Source of the DNA: Thermoplasmata archaeon
GTDB lineage: Archaea; Thermoplasmatota; Thermoplasmata; Thermoplasmatales; Thermoplasmataceae
Direction: 5' to 3'
NCBI GenBank assembly: GCA_021797955.1
Contig: JAJZYV010000145.1
Span: forward strand, 1 to 5,619
DNA length: 5,619 nucleotides
Shown here: piece after piece, positions 5,619-5,619 of the stretch
Layout of the letters: the number at the start of each line of letters is the position of its first letter
Numbering within the stretch: the stretch's first letter is position 1
The notes under the pieces: generated by a model
What the model saw: only the letters and a program-made list of their open reading frames with translations
The model's database searches: none
What the model was told of the DNA's origin: nothing
Position numbers and translations under genes: made by a program

Positions 5619-5619
5619 G

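Overview
This AT-rich window (roughly 40% GC by eye) is probably from an archaeon, though the sequence alone does not prove it. The indications are a NurA-HerA type gene pair, a tRNA-guanine-transglycosylase-like enzyme of the DpdA (TgtA5) kind, an archaeal-looking TATA element, Shine-Dalgarno sites, and a long reading frame crossed by an in-frame TAG. The last would make sense in a pyrrolysine-using lineage such as some methylotrophic methanogens. A bacterial source is not excluded.

Almost everything is on the minus strand, so the window is best read from right to left. At 5618-2005 lies a compact gene set. First is the C-terminal part of a NurA-like nuclease, cut by the window edge. It overlaps by 4 bases (ATGA) a 618-residue HerA-type hexameric ATPase/translocase. 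Next comes a 373-residue protein that joins a DpdA/TGT-like base-exchange domain to a C-terminal YaaA/DUF6884-like domain. This looks like one functional unit: an enzyme that may place a 7-deazapurine in DNA, beside a DNA-translocating ATPase and its nuclease partner. I read it as a candidate modification-restriction or genome-defence system. The function is inferred, not shown.

At 2004-1783 there is no convincing gene. The stretch holds a perfect 19-bp inverted repeat, a 15-bp palindrome and a TATA-like box leading into the next gene. At 1782-472 is a membrane protein: one N-terminal membrane segment, a predicted beta-sandwich domain, then six membrane segments. Its frame is broken by a single TAG at 1339-1341, with 54 open codons after it that contain no ATG or GTG. 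At 470-230 is a decayed winged-helix regulator readable in three successive frames. A short plus-strand gene end of unknown function occupies 2-238.

A pattern across the window is that TAG codons sit where an open frame continues. There is one inside the membrane protein. One at its apparent end is followed by only two codons and then TGA. One at the herA end is followed by 14 open codons leading in frame into the DpdA-like gene, which has no well-spaced ribosome binding site. Either TAG is read as an amino acid here, or these are nonsense mutations and coincidences; both readings are kept open.
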